DNA from: Candidatus Aenigmatarchaeota archaeon
GTDB lineage: Archaea > Aenigmatarchaeota > Aenigmatarchaeia > QMZP01 > QMZT01
Reading direction: 5' to 3'
NCBI GenBank assembly: GCA_023128965.1
Contig: JAGMCY010000136.1
Span: forward strand, 1 to 17,333
DNA: 17,333 bases
Shown here: positions 5,809 to 12,266 of the stretch, one piece after another
Layout: every line of letters begins with the position of its first letter
How positions within the stretch are numbered: position 1 is the first letter of the stretch
The notes under the pieces: generated by a model
The model's database searches: none
What the model was told of the DNA's origin: nothing
Seen by the model: only the letters and a program-made list of their open reading frames with translations
Made by a program: the position numbers and the translations under genes

Positions 5809-5976
5809 ATGAACGAAATTCTCATATTTTCCCTCGGTGTCGCCGGCTTCCTGGCGATCACGTTAATAGGTTACGAATTCTTAAAGAAAAAGACCAAGGA
5901 GAACGAGGTTTTCGCTCGTAATCACGTAGAGGATGCGATGAGGATAAAGGCGAAACAGTACGAGAACAAAGGTTAA
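5809..5976 (+). CDS. 55-residue single-pass membrane peptide
   Basis: ATG at 5809 opens a 55-codon frame ending in TAA at 5974-5976. The peptide begins MNEILIFSLGVAGFLAITLIG, a single membrane helix of about 20 residues, then YEFLKKKTKENEV and a charged amphipathic tail of about 32 residues ending in KAKQYENKG. The topology is likely N-out, C-in because of the lysine cluster after the helix. A TATA element at the leaderless distance upstream and closely packed genes on both sides support it as real. It begins a rightward run with the PIN-like, DUF6485 and UPF0182 genes. The family is not recognised. Confidence 0.7.
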   Translation: MNEILIFSLGVAGFLAITLIGYEFLKKKTKENEVFARNHVEDAMRIKAKQYENKG

Positions 5977-5998
5977 ATATCTTGTTTCTAAGAATTAA

Positions 5999-6394
5999 AT
6001 GATCTTTATGGTGAAGATAACGATGGATCACTCCACGATGATATTCTATCACAGGCACCCTGTCGTCCAGAAACTGAGGAAGCTCGACGAGAATAAGGAG
6101 ATCACGCTCTACCACGCTATAAACCTGGACAGGGATTTCGAAACCGTGAGTAAGACAGAGGAGAAGATTTACAACATGCTGAGGGAAATGGTTTTCGGGA
6201 GGAAGCAGAGAGATCTGAGCCTCACTGAACACGGAGACCTCATGCTCCTCGTAAACCACATGAAGAACAAGAGGGATTTCTTCATAACGCTGGAAAAGGG
6301 GAAGTACAAGAGCCTGGAAGGACATCGTGACCTGAAGATACGTTTCCCTGACAACAAATTCCTAAAAGAGGTAAAGGGACTGGTTAAAAAATAA
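5999..6394 (+). CDS. Small conserved-looking protein, possible PIN-like fold
   Basis: The 131-residue product is soluble and mixed alpha/beta. It begins with a beta strand into an acidic turn (KITMDHST, D10). Late in the chain a helix starts LTEHGDLMLLVNHM with D80, followed by RDFFITLEKGKY. That order resembles PIN nucleases, where acidic residues cluster at the first strand, the 'D-A-L-I-A' helix and the 'D-x-L-V-T-x-D' strand. Here the last acidic position would be E99 and the motifs are weak, so nuclease activity is only a suggestion. Start choice is uncertain: ATG 5999 and in-frame ATG 6008 both fit TTAAATAT (5973-5980) as a leaderless TATA element. It lies 22 bases after the 55-residue membrane peptide gene and 20 bases before the DUF6485 gene. 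Confidence 0.65.
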   Translation: MIFMVKITMDHSTMIFYHRHPVVQKLRKLDENKEITLYHAINLDRDFETVSKTEEKIYNMLREMVFGRKQRDLSLTEHGDLMLLVNHMKNKRDFFITLEKGKYKSLEGHRDLKIRFPDNKFLKEVKGLVKK

Positions 6395-6414
6395 TATTGT
6401 GTTGAGGTGATCTA

Positions 6415-6612
6415 ATGAAGGAATGCGTGAACAGGGAGGAGAACCTCTCGGAATGCACGTGCACGTACCCGTGTGACAAGAAGGGGATGTGCTGCGAGTG
6501 TATCCGCCACCACAGGGAAATTGGAGAACTCCCGGGCTGCTTGTTCCCTCCTGAAGTTGAAAAGACGTTTGACAGGTCCGTCCGGAAATTCGTTGAGATT
6601 ATGAGTGAATAG
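6415..6612 (+). CDS. DUF6485 family cysteine-rich protein
   Basis: The 65-residue product has eight cysteines (4, 14, 16, 20, 26, 27, 29, 42), with CTCTYPCDKKGMCCECIRHHR at the core, and LPGCLFPPEVEKTFDRS near the end. This matches my memory of the small DUF6485 family found in bacteria and archaea. The clustered CxC and CCxC motifs with two histidines suggest binding of zinc or an iron-sulfur cluster, but the function is unknown. Its ATG is preceded by GAGGTGA at 6404-6410, a good ribosome-binding site. The gene is 20 bases after the PIN-like gene and likely in the same transcript. Confidence 0.82.
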   Translation: MKECVNREENLSECTCTYPCDKKGMCCECIRHHREIGELPGCLFPPEVEKTFDRSVRKFVEIMSE

Positions 6613-6622
6613 TTATATATAA
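6613..6622 (+). promoter_or_regulatory. TATA box of the UPF0182 gene
   Basis: The palindromic element TTATATATAA is centred about 35 bases upstream of ATG 6652, just after the stop of the DUF6485 gene. Initiation about 26 bases downstream would leave a leader of roughly 8 bases. The large membrane-protein gene may thus have its own promoter. Confidence 0.55.
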
Positions 6623-6651
6623 CCTATTGAAATAGTTTACTAAGGGTTTTT

Positions 6652-9339
6652 ATGAAAATCGGGAGTGTAGTCTTCTTCGTCATCCTTGTATTTATCATGT
6701 CCATTTCGGCAGTACTGAATATATTCGGGGATCTCTTCTGGTTCTCGGGCCTGGGTTACGAAAACGTATTCCTTAGGGTCCTGTTCACTAATATAAACCT
6801 CGGGTTTATGTTCGGGTTGGCTTTCCTTATTTTCGCGATAATCAATGTCAAACTCGCGAAAAGGTTTTCCCTGAGCAAAAAGGAAATAAAGGGAGGGAAA
6901 GTGATAGATTATCTTCTCGTTCTCCTTACCCTGGTCTTTTCCTTCGTGATTGCATTCGCTTTCTCGAAATGGGAGGTTGTTCTGAAATATTTGAATTCGA
7001 CACCTTTCGGGGCGGCTGATCCCGTTTTTGGCATGGATATGGGTTTCTATGTTTTCTCCCTGCCCTTCTACACCTACATATTCGGATTTTTCCTCGTGAC
7101 CCTGATATTGACAATTATCCTGGCTTTTGGAACCCACCTGCTCTATTCGAATTCGATAGTAAGGGTTGAAACAGAGGATGAGATTGAAACCTCGTTTGAC
7201 ATGGGATCGTATACCGTGAAGTGGGATTTTCTGAAGGATAAAGCGAAATCCCACATAAGTTTCCTGGTGGGAATCCTGTTTTTCATAATATCCTACGGAA
7301 TATACCTCGCAAGATACGGCCTGCTTTTTTCGGAAAGCGGCATGGTGTTCGGAGCGGGCTACACGGATCTGAACGTTGTTCTGCCCCTGATGAACATATT
7401 GATAGCGATAGCAGCGATAGTTGGCGTGCTTTTCATAATTAACGCGAAAGTCAACAAATGGAAATTAGGTTTTTACGGGGTTGGCTTGTTCGTGGGGATA
7501 GGCGTTATCGGACTGTTGGCCTTCGGAATAACGCAGGCACTCATCGTGAACCCAGATGAGTTCAACATGGAGAAGCCCTACATAGAAAGAAACATCCAGA
7601 ACACCCTGGATGCTTACAATCTTGACGGGATAGAGGAAAGGATGTTTCCCATATCATATGATCTGACAATGGAGGATATAGAGAAAAACAAGGAAACGAT
7701 TGGTAACATACGATTGTGGGACTGGAGGCCGCTCATTCAGACGTACGACCAGCTGCAGCTGTTCAGAACGTATTATCAGTTCAACGATGTGGACATCGAC
7801 CGTTACGACATAAACAACGGGTACAAACAGGTCATGATTTCCGCAAGGGAGATGGATATAAGCTCTCTGCCTGAAAATGCGCAGACATGGGTCAACAGCC
7901 ATCTTGTCTACACGCACGGATACGGGGTGGTGATGAACCCGGTGGACAGGGTCTCTCAGGAAGGTCTCCCTGAATTTTACGTGAAGGATATCCCTCCCGC
8001 CTCGGACTATTTCAACATAGAAAGGCCTGAGATATACTACGGGGAGGGATTCGCGAATTACGTTGTTGTTAAAACGACGACGGAAGAACTTGACTACCCG
8101 AGCGGCGAACAGAACATCTACACCTCTTACGAGGGGACAGGGGGGATAGACATATCCGATTCTTTCAAAAGGCTCGTGTACGCTGCTAAATTCAGTTCAA
8201 TTGAACTTCTCGTTTCCGGCTCGATTAAAACCGGGAGCAGAATCCTTCTCTACAGGGATATAAGTTTGCGGGTGAGAAAAATAGCGGATTTCCTTCTGTA
8301 CGATTCCGACCCCTACGTTGTCGTTTCTGACGGGCGTTTATACTGGATAATAGATGCCTACACTACCACGGACATGTATCCTTACTCCGAGCCGATCTAC
8401 CATTCGAAATACAATAAGGTCTTCAACTACATAAGGAATTCCGTAAAGGTCGTGATAGATGCGTATAGCGGCGATGTTCGCTTTTATGTGATTGACAAGG
8501 AAGACCCGGTAATACAGACTTACAGGAATATCTTCCCCGATCTTTTCACTGATTTCGAGGAGATGAGCGCTGACCTTAAAAAACACGTTAGATACCCTGA
8601 AGATCTGTTCAGGATACAGGCCGAATTGTATTCTGTTTATCATATGAAGAATCCAAGGGTCTTCTACAACAAGGAGGATACCTGGGTCGTTCCTAACGAG
8701 ATATACAGGGAGAGAAGACAGGAAATGCAGCCCTATTACATAATAACCAAGCTGTCCGAGGACGAGAAGGAAGAGTTTATTCTGATGCTGCCCTTCATAC
8801 CCAAAGGGAAGGAAAACCTGATAGCCTGGATGGCTGCGAGATGTGATTTCCCGAATTACGGTAAGGTCACGGTCTTCCAGTTCTCAAAGCAGGTCCTGAC
8901 GTACGGCCCCATGCAGATCGAGGCGAGGATAGACCAGGACACTGAGATTTCGCAAAAGATAACGCTCTGGTCGCAGGCGGGATCTTCCGTGATACGCGGG
9001 AACACGCTCGTGATCCCGATAGAGAATTCGATAATCTACATAGAACCCCTTTACCTGGAGGCCACGGAAAAGGGAACGCTACCCCAGCTCAAGCGCGTTA
9101 TCGTGGCTTACGGGAATGAAATCTCAATGAAAGAAACCCTGCAGGAAGCGATCGAGGAGATATTCGGTGGAGTGATGCCTGTAACACCGATCACCGAAGA
9201 GAAGCTGCCGGAGGACATCCTGAACCAGATAGCAAGCCTCTACACCAATGCCCAGAACGCGCTCAAAACCGGAGACCTCGCCGGCTACGCGCAATACGTG
9301 GACCAGATAGGCCAGATCCTTGAGGGATGGAAGAAATAG
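6652..9339 (+). CDS. UPF0182 family large membrane protein
   Basis: The 895-residue product has the full length and order of the UPF0182 (COG1615) family. Seven hydrophobic helices lie within the first ~295 residues (about 5-25, 44-66, 84-105, 138-162, 202-221, 240-264, 271-296). A large, probably extracytoplasmic domain follows. Family-typical stretches are visible: NPDEFNMEKPYIERNIQNT (300-318), LWDWRPLIQTYDQLQLFRTYY, then VYTHGYGVVMNPVDRV and GLPEFYVKDIPP. The C-terminal region ends in an acidic helical segment with LYTNAQNALKTGDLAGYAQY, also seen in family members. No biochemical function is established for this family. It ends 5 bases before the stop of the convergent AT-rich gene; T-runs just beyond (9356-9362, 9375-9380) could terminate transcription. 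Confidence 0.93.
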   Translation: MKIGSVVFFVILVFIMSISAVLNIFGDLFWFSGLGYENVFLRVLFTNINLGFMFGLAFLIFAIINVKLAKRFSLSKKEIKGGKVIDYLLVLLTLVFSFVIAFAFSKWEVVLKYLNSTPFGAADPVFGMDMGFYVFSLPFYTYIFGFFLVTLILTIILAFGTHLLYSNSIVRVETEDEIETSFDMGSYTVKWDFLKDKAKSHISFLVGILFFIISYGIYLARYGLLFSESGMVFGAGYTDLNVVLPLMNILIAIAAIVGVLFIINAKVNKWKLGFYGVGLFVGIGVIGLLAFGITQALIVNPDEFNMEKPYIERNIQNTLDAYNLDGIEERMFPISYDLTMEDIEKNKETIGNIRLWDWRPLIQTYDQLQLFRTYYQFNDVDIDRYDINNGYKQVMISAREMDISSLPENAQTWVNSHLVYTHGYGVVMNPVDRVSQEGLPEFYVKDIPPASDYFNIERPEIYYGEGFANYVVVKTTTEELDYPSGEQNIYTSYEGTGGIDISDSFKRLVYAAKFSSIELLVSGSIKTGSRILLYRDISLRVRKIADFLLYDSDPYVVVSDGRLYWIIDAYTTTDMYPYSEPIYHSKYNKVFNYIRNSVKVVIDAYSGDVRFYVIDKEDPVIQTYRNIFPDLFTDFEEMSADLKKHVRYPEDLFRIQAELYSVYHMKNPRVFYNKEDTWVVPNEIYRERRQEMQPYYIITKLSEDEKEEFILMLPFIPKGKENLIAWMAARCDFPNYGKVTVFQFSKQVLTYGPMQIEARIDQDTEISQKITLWSQAGSSVIRGNTLVIPIENSIIYIEPLYLEATEKGTLPQLKRVIVAYGNEISMKETLQEAIEEIFGGVMPVTPITEEKLPEDILNQIASLYTNAQNALKTGDLAGYAQYVDQIGQILEGWKK

Positions 9340-9344
9340 AAAGG

Positions 9345-9608
9345 TTAAAGGGTAATTTTTTTGATTTCTTTAGATTTTTTAGCATGATATTCTAAAGCAT
9401 TCCGTTGGTCTTCAGTTAAAGTACCAATATAAGTAATTTTGAAGGTGTTCTCGCCCGCTGTTGATCCTAGACCAAGCACTTCAATGTCCTTAAATCCTTC
9501 TAACATGGCCACTAAGCCACCTACACCGACCACCTCAGGACCAGTAGTTTCATATGTTAATATCTTACTTCTTTCTAATTCCCGCTTACCCATCTGATCA
9601 TAAACCAT
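9345..9608 (-). CDS. Small hypothetical protein (87 aa)
   Basis: The product is soluble, with a beta-rich centre (EVVGVGGLVAMLEGF, EVLGLGSTAGENTFKITYIG) and a C-terminal helix (TEDQRNALEYHAKKSKEIKK). I do not recognise the family; the strand-helix-strand-strand-helix pattern could be a small ferredoxin-like fold, but this is speculation. ATG at 9608 is chosen because the palindromic TATA AGATTTATAAATCT is centred 25 bases upstream, giving a leaderless message; a TTG at 9614 would add two residues. The gene is visibly more AT-rich than UPF0182 and the methyltransferase beside it, which hints at a different origin. Confidence 0.65.
   Translation of the reverse strand: MVYDQMGKRELERSKILTYETTGPEVVGVGGLVAMLEGFKDIEVLGLGSTAGENTFKITYIGTLTEDQRNALEYHAKKSKEIKKITL
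9356..9380 (+). terminator. Possible T-rich terminator of the UPF0182 gene
   Basis: Two T-runs (seven T at 9356-9362 and six T at 9375-9380) follow the UPF0182 stop within 41 bases on its coding strand. Archaeal termination commonly uses such T-rich stretches without a hairpin. The run also encodes lysines at the end of the convergent gene, so the signal could be incidental. Confidence 0.35.
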
Positions 9609-9626
9609 ATACAAGAATTAATTGAA

Positions 9627-9640
9627 AGATTTATAAATCT
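9627..9640 (-). promoter_or_regulatory. Palindromic TATA element of the 87-aa gene
   Basis: AGATTTATAAATCT is a perfect 14-base palindrome centred about 25 bases before ATG 9608 on the minus strand. It can serve as the TATA box; the symmetry also allows a regulator dimer or promoter activity in the other direction. Confidence 0.5.
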
Positions 9641-9717
9641 ACTACTGTGAAATTGTAAATAATCAGGCATTTCCTTTTCTTGTTCTTACCTTCAATTAAA
9701 ATTTGACTTCTACTCTA

Positions 9718-10260
9718 TCATTCACTGAATATCTCCCTCAGAGAAGAAGCAAAGGCTTTGGATACGAATTCCATGTGGTTTTTTTCCTTTCCTAAGTTGA
9801 TGACTGCGTTAATCTCCGACCCGAAACCCTGCGCGAAGCCGTCGAAAAAAGCGAAAAAATACTCGGGATCGAATTCAGGCTTTCCTATTATCTGTATGTT
9901 CGCTTCCCCGAGCTGCTTCTTGGCGTTGACCGCGAACATGCACATCATCTTTTTGCCTGAGCGGATGAGCGAAGAGGATTGTTTCTTTCCCCTTTTTTCA
10001 TAGAGTTTCCTCAGGCCCTCCCCGAAAGCGAAGCCCACGTTTTCGATCAGTTCCCTGTTCTCAGGGCCTTCCTTCGAAACCTCAACGTTGAAATTCGTGT
10101 TCTTGAGAATCGAGTCAACGAATTTGAGTCCTGATCCTACTGATTCCGGATTTTTCGAGAAATCTATCGATATTGCTATTCTGAAATCCTTGGAAAACCT
10201 CTCGAGATTAACCTTTTCTTTCGAAAGGTTTCTAAAATTCGTGCGTATCTCCCTAAACAT
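9718..10260 (-). CDS. Hypothetical protein (180 aa) with a possible internal duplication
   Basis: The 180-residue product is soluble, with no membrane helix. The family is not recognised. Two regions look alike: NVEVSKEGPENRELIENVGFA continuing to EGLRKLYE (about 58-88), and INAVINLGKEKNHMEFVSKA continuing to SSLREIFSE (about 149-179). Both read strand, charged loop, then a helix with an LR..Y/F E ending. This suggests a pseudo-twofold repeat. The stretch EFDPEYFFAFFDGFAQGFGS lies between them. It is divergent from the methyltransferase gene with only 36 bases between the start codons. A TATA-like CTTATATAATATTG on the minus strand is centred about 28 bases before its ATG, which fits leaderless expression. 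Confidence 0.68.
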   Translation of the reverse strand: MFREIRTNFRNLSKEKVNLERFSKDFRIAISIDFSKNPESVGSGLKFVDSILKNTNFNVEVSKEGPENRELIENVGFAFGEGLRKLYEKRGKKQSSSLIRSGKKMMCMFAVNAKKQLGEANIQIIGKPEFDPEYFFAFFDGFAQGFGSEINAVINLGKEKNHMEFVSKAFASSLREIFSE

Positions 10261-10296
10261 ATCAATTTAATTTTCCCCTCCAATATTATATAAGTT
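10261..10296. promoter_or_regulatory. Overlapping divergent promoters, 180-aa gene and methyltransferase
   Basis: In this 36-base gap each strand has a TATA-like element close to the opposite start codon. Plus-strand CAATTTAATTTT (10263-10274) is about 28 bases before ATG 10297. Minus-strand CTTATATAATATTG (10281-10294) is about 28 bases before ATG 10260. The two complexes would overlap, so firing may be mutually exclusive. Confidence 0.45.
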
Positions 10297-11283
10297 ATGA
10301 AAAAGGTTTTTGTTAACAGGACCGAGAATTACTACAAGAATATACGTGACGTACGCGAGGGGATAGAGAACGAGCTAACGATCTCCCACGTGTTGAAATC
10401 CCCGAATCCCTTCACGAGGACACGCCTCCCTTACGGGACGATACTCGCCAGGAGCCTTGATATCCCCAAGAACCCGCGGATCCTCGAAGTGGGACCGGGT
10501 CTAGGGGATCTTGCAGAGAGCTTGTGTGGTGAACTCGAGAGCTTTCACTACACGTTCATGGATGTGTCCTCGGAATTCATAAACTACTTGAAATCCAAGT
10601 TCAGGGGGAGCGAATTCTCCTTCATTATAGGGGATTTTTTAAACATAAAAACAAGGGAGAAATTCGATCTCATAATATGCAACGAGGTTCTCGCTGATCT
10701 CCCGACAATCGTGGGGATGACCTTCGAAAGCCCCCAAGTAAGCGAGGACGAGAAAGAGACGTATTACGATGCGGTTTCCCTCGCGAAGCTTTACGGTTTG
10801 AAAATCTCGGATATCATTAATTTCAATTACGGAGCGGTCAAATTCCTGGAGAAGGCGGCGAATATGCTCAAAGAAGGCGGGAAGGTTTTCGTATGTGAAC
10901 ACTCCTCGAAAACCCCCCGGAGGATCAGGGTTTACGGCCACAGCGAATACACCATAAATTTCGATGTACTGGGAAAGGTCGCGGAACGTTTGGGATTCCG
11001 AACGAAAAGGGGCTCGCTCACTCGATTGCTAGGAATAAACAACAAGAAAGCGATTATCTTTTACACACAACCGGAACTGAAGGTCCTTTACAACTTCTTC
11101 AAAAGGCAGGGAATCTTTCTCGACCAGAAGGCCTACGAAATCAAAGAGGTGATCGAACTTCTCGAAAAAAACGGCGTTCAAATCCCAAGGAAGAAGGACT
11201 ACGCCGGATTCCTTGAAAAACACGCGAAACCCCTGCGGAAAATAACGGATCAGTTCAATTATTTAATACTGCTTTCGAAATAA
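10297..11283 (+). CDS. SAM-dependent methyltransferase, MidA/NDUFAF7-like
   Basis: The 328-residue product has a class I methyltransferase core. Motif I is ILEVGPGLGDL (62-72), the acidic end of strand 2 is FMDVS (87-91), and D113 in IIGDF fits motif III. ICNEVLADLP (127-136) resembles the NE.LDALP signature of MidA/NDUFAF7 proteins, and YGHSEYTINFDVL (213-225) resembles their GH..HV.F segment. NDUFAF7 methylates an arginine of the NuoD-like complex I subunit. Here the substrate is unknown and the protein is somewhat shorter than bacterial relatives, so a distant paralogue is likely. It is followed after 14 bases by a small membrane-protein gene with its own ribosome-binding site, indicating an operon. 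Methyltransferase fold is secure, subfamily moderate. Confidence 0.82.
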   Translation: MKKVFVNRTENYYKNIRDVREGIENELTISHVLKSPNPFTRTRLPYGTILARSLDIPKNPRILEVGPGLGDLAESLCGELESFHYTFMDVSSEFINYLKSKFRGSEFSFIIGDFLNIKTREKFDLIICNEVLADLPTIVGMTFESPQVSEDEKETYYDAVSLAKLYGLKISDIINFNYGAVKFLEKAANMLKEGGKVFVCEHSSKTPRRIRVYGHSEYTINFDVLGKVAERLGFRTKRGSLTRLLGINNKKAIIFYTQPELKVLYNFFKRQGIFLDQKAYEIKEVIELLEKNGVQIPRKKDYAGFLEKHAKPLRKITDQFNYLILLSK

Positions 11284-11297
11284 ACAATAGGTGAAAC

Positions 11298-11540
11298 ATG
11301 TTCAGAAAGAAATATTTCCTGAAACTTGGAGGCGCTTCTGTAATAGCGGTGATAGCCCTCATATTCGCTGCTATAATATTTTCCCTTTTGCTCCCCCACA
11401 TACTCACGATCACGATGGTTCTCCTGGTTCTCGTCCTGATCTTCATAATAATCTGGATAATCATATACGTGGCGATGGTATTGGGAGCTGCTGTCCAACA
11501 TTATATGCTCCCCTTCCACTACAAGAAAAGGAAAGGTTAG
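11298..11540 (+). CDS. Small two-helix membrane protein next to the methyltransferase
   Basis: The 80-residue product has a basic N-terminus (MFRKKYFLKL), two long hydrophobic helices (about 11-33 and 37-63), and a basic C-terminus HYKKRKG. Both ends are likely cytoplasmic. No family is recognised. The ATG at 11298 follows ATAGGTGA (11287-11294), a good ribosome-binding site, 14 bases after the methyltransferase stop, so the two are probably co-transcribed. It could tether or be modified by the methyltransferase, but only proximity supports that. Confidence 0.75.
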   Translation: MFRKKYFLKLGGASVIAVIALIFAAIIFSLLLPHILTITMVLLVLVLIFIIIWIIIYVAMVLGAAVQHYMLPFHYKKRKG

Positions 11541-11541
11541 G

Positions 11542-11572
11542 ATTTCTTATTTCGGCCAAAACCGAAAGAAAT
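11542..11572 (+). terminator. Hairpin after the methyltransferase operon
   Basis: TTTCGG (11550-11555) pairs with CCGAAA (11562-11567) around a CCAAAA loop. The outer ATTTC (11542-11546) pairs with GAAAT (11568-11572) after a 3-base bulge, giving about 11 base pairs. It begins 2 bases after the stop codon of the two-helix gene. It may act as a terminator, RNA-processing or 3'-end stability element. No T-run follows directly, so intrinsic termination is uncertain. Confidence 0.4.
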
Positions 11573-11579
11573 GGAAAGG

Positions 11580-11589
11580 TATTAAAAAC
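11580..11589 (+). promoter_or_regulatory. TATA-like element for the 31-aa peptide and regulator genes
   Basis: TATTAAAAAC lies about 40 bases before the TTG start at 11623; a second candidate is ATTATAAATC at 11600-11609. Either would give a transcript retaining the AAGGTGG ribosome-binding site at 11612-11618. Confidence 0.4.
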
Positions 11590-11622
11590 AGCGATTGGAA
11601 TTATAAATCAGAAGGTGGTATT

Positions 11623-11718
11623 TTGAATAAGCTGATTGCTGTCGGGATCGTTCTTTTAGTGATATTTGTGTTGACTTTTTTCGGGATTCAAAATATTCAG
11701 GCAGCGGTCTTGGGGTGA
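11623..11718 (+). CDS. 31-residue membrane peptide, coupled to the downstream regulator
   Basis: A TTG start at 11623 is preceded by AAGGTGG (11612-11618), the strongest ribosome-binding site nearby, and opens 31 codons ending in TGA at 11716-11718. The peptide reads MNKLIAVGIVLLVIFVLTFF and continues GIQNIQAAVLG: a short basic start, one membrane helix and a small polar end. It could be a membrane miniprotein or a leader peptide. Its stop codon lies inside GGTGAG, the apparent ribosome-binding site of the next gene, which implies translational coupling. No family is recognised. The TTG start and short length keep this below certainty. Confidence 0.55.
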   Translation: MNKLIAVGIVLLVIFVLTFFGIQNIQAAVLG

Positions 11719-11723
11719 GGGCG

Positions 11724-12266
11724 ATGACAGAGGAAAAGATCACTCTGGATAAGGAAGTGTTCAAGACACTCGCCTCGAAGACGAGGGTTGATATCCTGAA
11801 ATCGCTCGACAGGAGGAGAAAAACGCTCAGCGAGCTTTCCAAGCAATCCGGTATGTCCGTGTCCACAATAAAGGAACACCTGGACAACCTGGTTTCCGTG
11901 GGCCTGATCGAGCAGATGGATGAGGGGTATAAATGGAAGTATTATGAACTCACGAAAAAGGGAAGGGATATCCTACACCCCGAGGACAAGAAGATTTGGA
12001 TAATGCTCGGGATATCGGCCCTAGGGATAGCCATTGTTGGTCTCGATTTCCTGAGGAGCACGTTCGCTTCCTCGTTTTACGCAATGCCAATGGCAGCCAA
12101 GGAAGGAGCGGACATGATCGCGGAAAGGACGTTAGGAACCCCCGGAGCTTCCACAGCCTTGCCTCAGCTTCCTTACATGCACATCGCAGGGTTCGTGATA
12201 TTCGGGATTCTATTAGTAGTTTCGCTTGTTTATCTGAGTAAAGGAAGGGGAAAGATCAGGGTTTAG
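11724..12266 (+). CDS. Membrane-anchored ArsR-like winged-helix regulator
   Basis: The 180-residue product has an N-terminal winged-helix domain (about 8-85). EVFKTLASKTRVDILKSL is the typical ArsR/HTH_20 opening, TLSELSKQSGMSVSTIKEHL holds the recognition helix, and LIEQMDEGYKWKYYELTKKG forms the wing. Two membrane helices follow (about 91-110 and 152-172) around a ~40-residue, probably external loop rich in small residues. It would bind DNA at the membrane and may sense an extracellular or membrane signal. ATG 11724 is chosen because GGTGAG (11714-11719) sits at the right distance; a GTG at 11715 would add three residues but would sit inside that site. It overlaps the convergent pdxT gene by 11 bases. 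Target genes are unknown; the co-translated 31-residue peptide is a candidate partner. Confidence 0.82.
   Translation: MTEEKITLDKEVFKTLASKTRVDILKSLDRRRKTLSELSKQSGMSVSTIKEHLDNLVSVGLIEQMDEGYKWKYYELTKKGRDILHPEDKKIWIMLGISALGIAIVGLDFLRSTFASSFYAMPMAAKEGADMIAERTLGTPGASTALPQLPYMHIAGFVIFGILLVVSLVYLSKGRGKIRV

Noticed and set aside
6640..7254. A 204-codon minus-strand frame inside the UPF0182 gene
   Set aside because: The plus strand encodes the conserved UPF0182 membrane helices here; the antisense product is a low-complexity charged sequence.
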